A DNA stretch of 64,000 bases from an uncultured Fulvivirga sp. (GTDB lineage: Bacteria; Bacteroidota; Bacteroidia; Cytophagales; Cyclobacteriaceae): positions 30,058 to 94,057 of the forward strand of contig CANMSE010000007.1 in NCBI GenBank assembly GCA_947500555.1. The letters are read 5' to 3'. Position numbers and translations under genes: made by a program. Numbering within the stretch: position 1 is the first letter of the stretch; each line of letters starts with the position of its first letter. Positions 63,001 to 64,000 of this stretch are shown here, one piece after another. The notes beneath the pieces are model-generated. The model saw only the letters and a list, made by a program, of their open reading frames with translations. It was not told where the DNA came from and ran no database searches.

Positions 63001-64000
63001 AAGGTACTTATTGGGGTAACTCTCCAGGTCACAGTTAATGGAGTCCCTGCCGGATTAGTAACTATAGTATTTTCGAAAACTTCATTCAATATATCATTAG
63101 GGTCTACCACATTTCTTGGTGAAGCAGGGTTATGAGTAATGATACCTAGACCTGCATCTATATTCACCACTTCAACATCATAACTATCTACAGGGGCAGT
63201 ACCACCTTGAGAGATAAAACTAATTCCAGTAATCTCCATATTACAAACAATTGAACTTAAATCAGTTCTTAAGGCAGGTGCTGGAGCAACCAGAATCTCT
63301 ACAGTAAAAATATCTCCAATACATGCTCCCAATTTAGGGCGTATAGTATAAACAACACTAGTAACTGATGTTCCCGTATTGGTCCATGCGTCATCTGCAA
63401 TCTCAGCACTAAGTACATTAGTTGTGGCAATTGGGTTTCCAGCTGATGCCGTAAGTCCATTTCTGGTAATACTGATTATATCATAAAAATCTGGTATAAC
63501 AGATCCTGGATCAATTGCATCATCCAAGTCAAATGCAACTACGTCATCAGTACATTTATCAATTTGTATTGGTCCGGCTATACTAAATGGCTCAGGATCA
63601 ATTGTTATAGTAATTAGTTGAATATCACCCGCACAACCTGCTCCATTAAAATCTGAAAACGGCCTTACTTCATAGACTACATCTACTGGAAGGTTAGTTG
63701 TGTTGTGTGTCCAGGCATCATCCGCAATTTCACCAGTATCATTTGTTATTCCAGTGGCAGGGATTCCGGCAGAGGCTGTTAGCCCATTTGAATTAATGCT
63801 TATAATATCAAATGATCTAGCTAGAACAGATGTCCCATTAGTAGTTAGCGTTACTCCAGTTGCCTGGTCACTGCAAACAGTATTATCTAGATTGGCTAAT
63901 ACGGGCTCTGGAGCAATCGTTATAGTGATATCAAATGCATCGCCTTCACAATCTCCATCTGCGACTGAACTCCTTGGTATCACGCGGTAAACAATATCGC
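60066..64000 (-). CDS. giant repeat protein with T9SS type B sorting domain (module 2, 5' end outside window)
   Basis: At least 1310 residues are visible; the frame stays open to base 64000, so the track's GTG start at 63983 is internal. It has about eight PKD-like repeats of ~110 residues, each ending with TITIDPEP-type strands and a conserved Cys. Two repeats share nearly identical NGLTASAG and EIADDAWT segments. Two classical PKD domains follow (WDFGDFNTSTSRSPEHFYQEEGEY) and the type B sorting region FKMWVYDRWGNLIFF, GWDGYDSKG and YVYKLDL. It is a predicted T9SS surface adhesin. Confidence 0.88.
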   Translation of the reverse strand, partial: DIVYRVIPRSSVADGDCEGDAFDITITIAPEPVLANLDNTVCSDQATGVTLTTNGTSVLARSFDIISINSNGLTASAGIPATGITNDTGEIADDAWTHNTTNLPVDVVYEVRPFSDFNGAGCAGDIQLITITIDPEPFSIAGPIQIDKCTDDVVAFDLDDAIDPGSVIPDFYDIISITRNGLTASAGNPIATTNVLSAEIADDAWTNTGTSVTSVVYTIRPKLGACIGDIFTVEILVAPAPALRTDLSSIVCNMEITGISFISQGGTAPVDSYDVEVVNIDAGLGIITHNPASPRNVVDPNDILNEVFENTIVTNPAGTPLTVTWRVTPISTFGVGPSNCEGPTETIVLTIDPEPTINAIGDDDICNDGTTNFTLTSPTTTTSGAVVFNVQATNPIGVVSGAPFQRLNLANNTVINDQLTNLGNTVGQVRYDIELNTENNGAGCPGTTTTVFVNVEPKPTGSFDRAFVSICEGESLDILDNFISTTVIPSGGGFLEFEIDNAFASDPSVTGFSTSGVLTTTAPANEITDIIDIADGVGITSDQTVTYQLTPRIVGSNAGTCPGDMNSIELVVTVRPRAVVTPSETVVEICSGEPYEIDLNLDLDPGTAFASWTVADNPNISGEQLTGVGTKLFLSLSNSSNSPQTLEYIVTPESLFEANCQGNPVSVFVTVNPIPDVTIADAQVERCSGDVANIPLNGQVTGTRFEWQATVLSGSVDFGAIGSSATFGYTNGDDIDHVLTNTGTTEAVVRYEINAVYDKTLGLGTGDPSCDGFTPGFVTLTLSPVVTASIVPHPTDGVGTRTRCVGNVEAVEFAFTGAAPFELTLDITDENGITTRKGPIIGLPNQYAELTTTSATYQIVEIVDGNGCRATSPDNVQIIFEDAIADLEVSSVPGDANNAFAFTKSPPDVLMDFNSGTAQVEFRFNNFNPLNTYELQIGDSVITGVGPNYIYTFTEPSPFTSVGYSVELKVFSPTIGDVCNDIDNFFIRVVPASPEVIACIGSDCQTVTGINVPEDLPDNLREISGCAPLTIDIYSYLFDGNTPRLSRNIEQASIIWTIDGQDIATPNTSYTFTQPGIYNVELSAQNGFNEFDFDAVVARVEVVPSAQFTITQVVPAGDSTKNLVFIPDEGFRPINRTQNADGFFWDFGDFNTSTSRSPEHFYQEEGEYLVSLIASLDHGLDVNGNSIVCYDTLVQTIFAEEGGFTKTPNAFTPGLNGPSGGAEFDPNNPASGDAANDIFLPITVGVEEFKMWVYDRWGNLIFFSDNQRIGWDGYDSKGNLLPAGVYVYKLDLILSSGQRTTRVGDVTLIR

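Noticed and set aside
62380-63135. ORFs of 112 and 100 aa on the plus strand within the giant protein gene
   Set aside because: They are antisense to a clearly coding repeat protein and are low-complexity Val/Ser/Pro frames.
60066-64000. Repeated segments as a possible CRISPR or DNA-level tandem array
   Set aside because: The repeats are ~110-residue protein domains in a continuous reading frame, without short identical repeats and spacers.

Overview
The window reads as a chromosomal segment of an AT-rich member of the Bacteroidota, probably a marine Cytophagales-type bacterium; the genus cannot be named from sequence alone. Supporting signs are the T9SS type B sorting C-termini with PorP/SprF partners, TonB/HmuY heme uptake, lipoproteins with acidic residues after the lipobox Cys, the hisGDCBHAF-hisIE gene order, and promoters of the Bacteroidota form TTG-N19/20-TAnnTTTG.

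Layout. 1-423: C-terminal end of a TonB-dependent receptor. 575-2394: a GAF/PAS protein with a histidine phosphotransfer-like helix but no kinase domain, then a LuxR-type response regulator. 2404-3786: MATE exporter (minus). 3983-9036: heme uptake operon (TonB receptor, HmuY-like lipoprotein, DoxX-like membrane protein, DUF6607-like protein). 9108-15619: DUF819 membrane protein, fructosamine-kinase-like protein, ACMSD, TPR protein, TrhO, MogA, M23 peptidase. 16398-23452: complete histidine operon preceded by a His-rich leader peptide and an attenuator. 23509-35053: iodotyrosine-deiodinase-like flavoprotein, lipoprotein, bestrophin-like channel, YebC, an 845-aa repeat protein, an unusual flavoprotein without its redox cysteines, MarR-GNAT fusion, GNAT, PD40 protein, DUF2914 protein. 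35144-37611: flotillin/NfeD pair and a cold shock protein. 37677-45472 (minus): trpL-trpE-G-D-C-F-B-A plus a DAHP synthase, again behind a leader-peptide attenuator (three consecutive Trp codons). 45536-54058: ribosomal protein THX, M13 peptidase, small unknowns, SRP RNA, transaldolase, FtsE-like ATPase, ECF sigma factor with putative anti-sigma factor, TPR protein, CCA-adding enzyme. 54100-64000 (minus): two tandem modules, each a giant secreted PKD-type protein followed by a PorP/SprF partner; the second giant protein runs off the window.

How the genes work together. The his and trp operons both carry textbook translation-coupled attenuators: leader peptide with clustered cognate codons, intrinsic terminator, and a visible alternative antiterminator pairing. 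Both leader ATGs lie only 5-7 nt after a promoter -7-like box, suggesting leaderless or nearly leaderless leader peptides. The heme operon and the upstream LuxR regulator share one palindromic operator architecture (TTTAGA-N5-TCTAAA) next to the promoter -7 box, which suggests a common, probably iron-responsive, regulator.

Several short genes absent from the ORF track were found by reading: hisL, trpL, ribosomal protein THX and a 24-aa membrane peptide. No CRISPR array, IS element, rRNA or tRNA was recognised.
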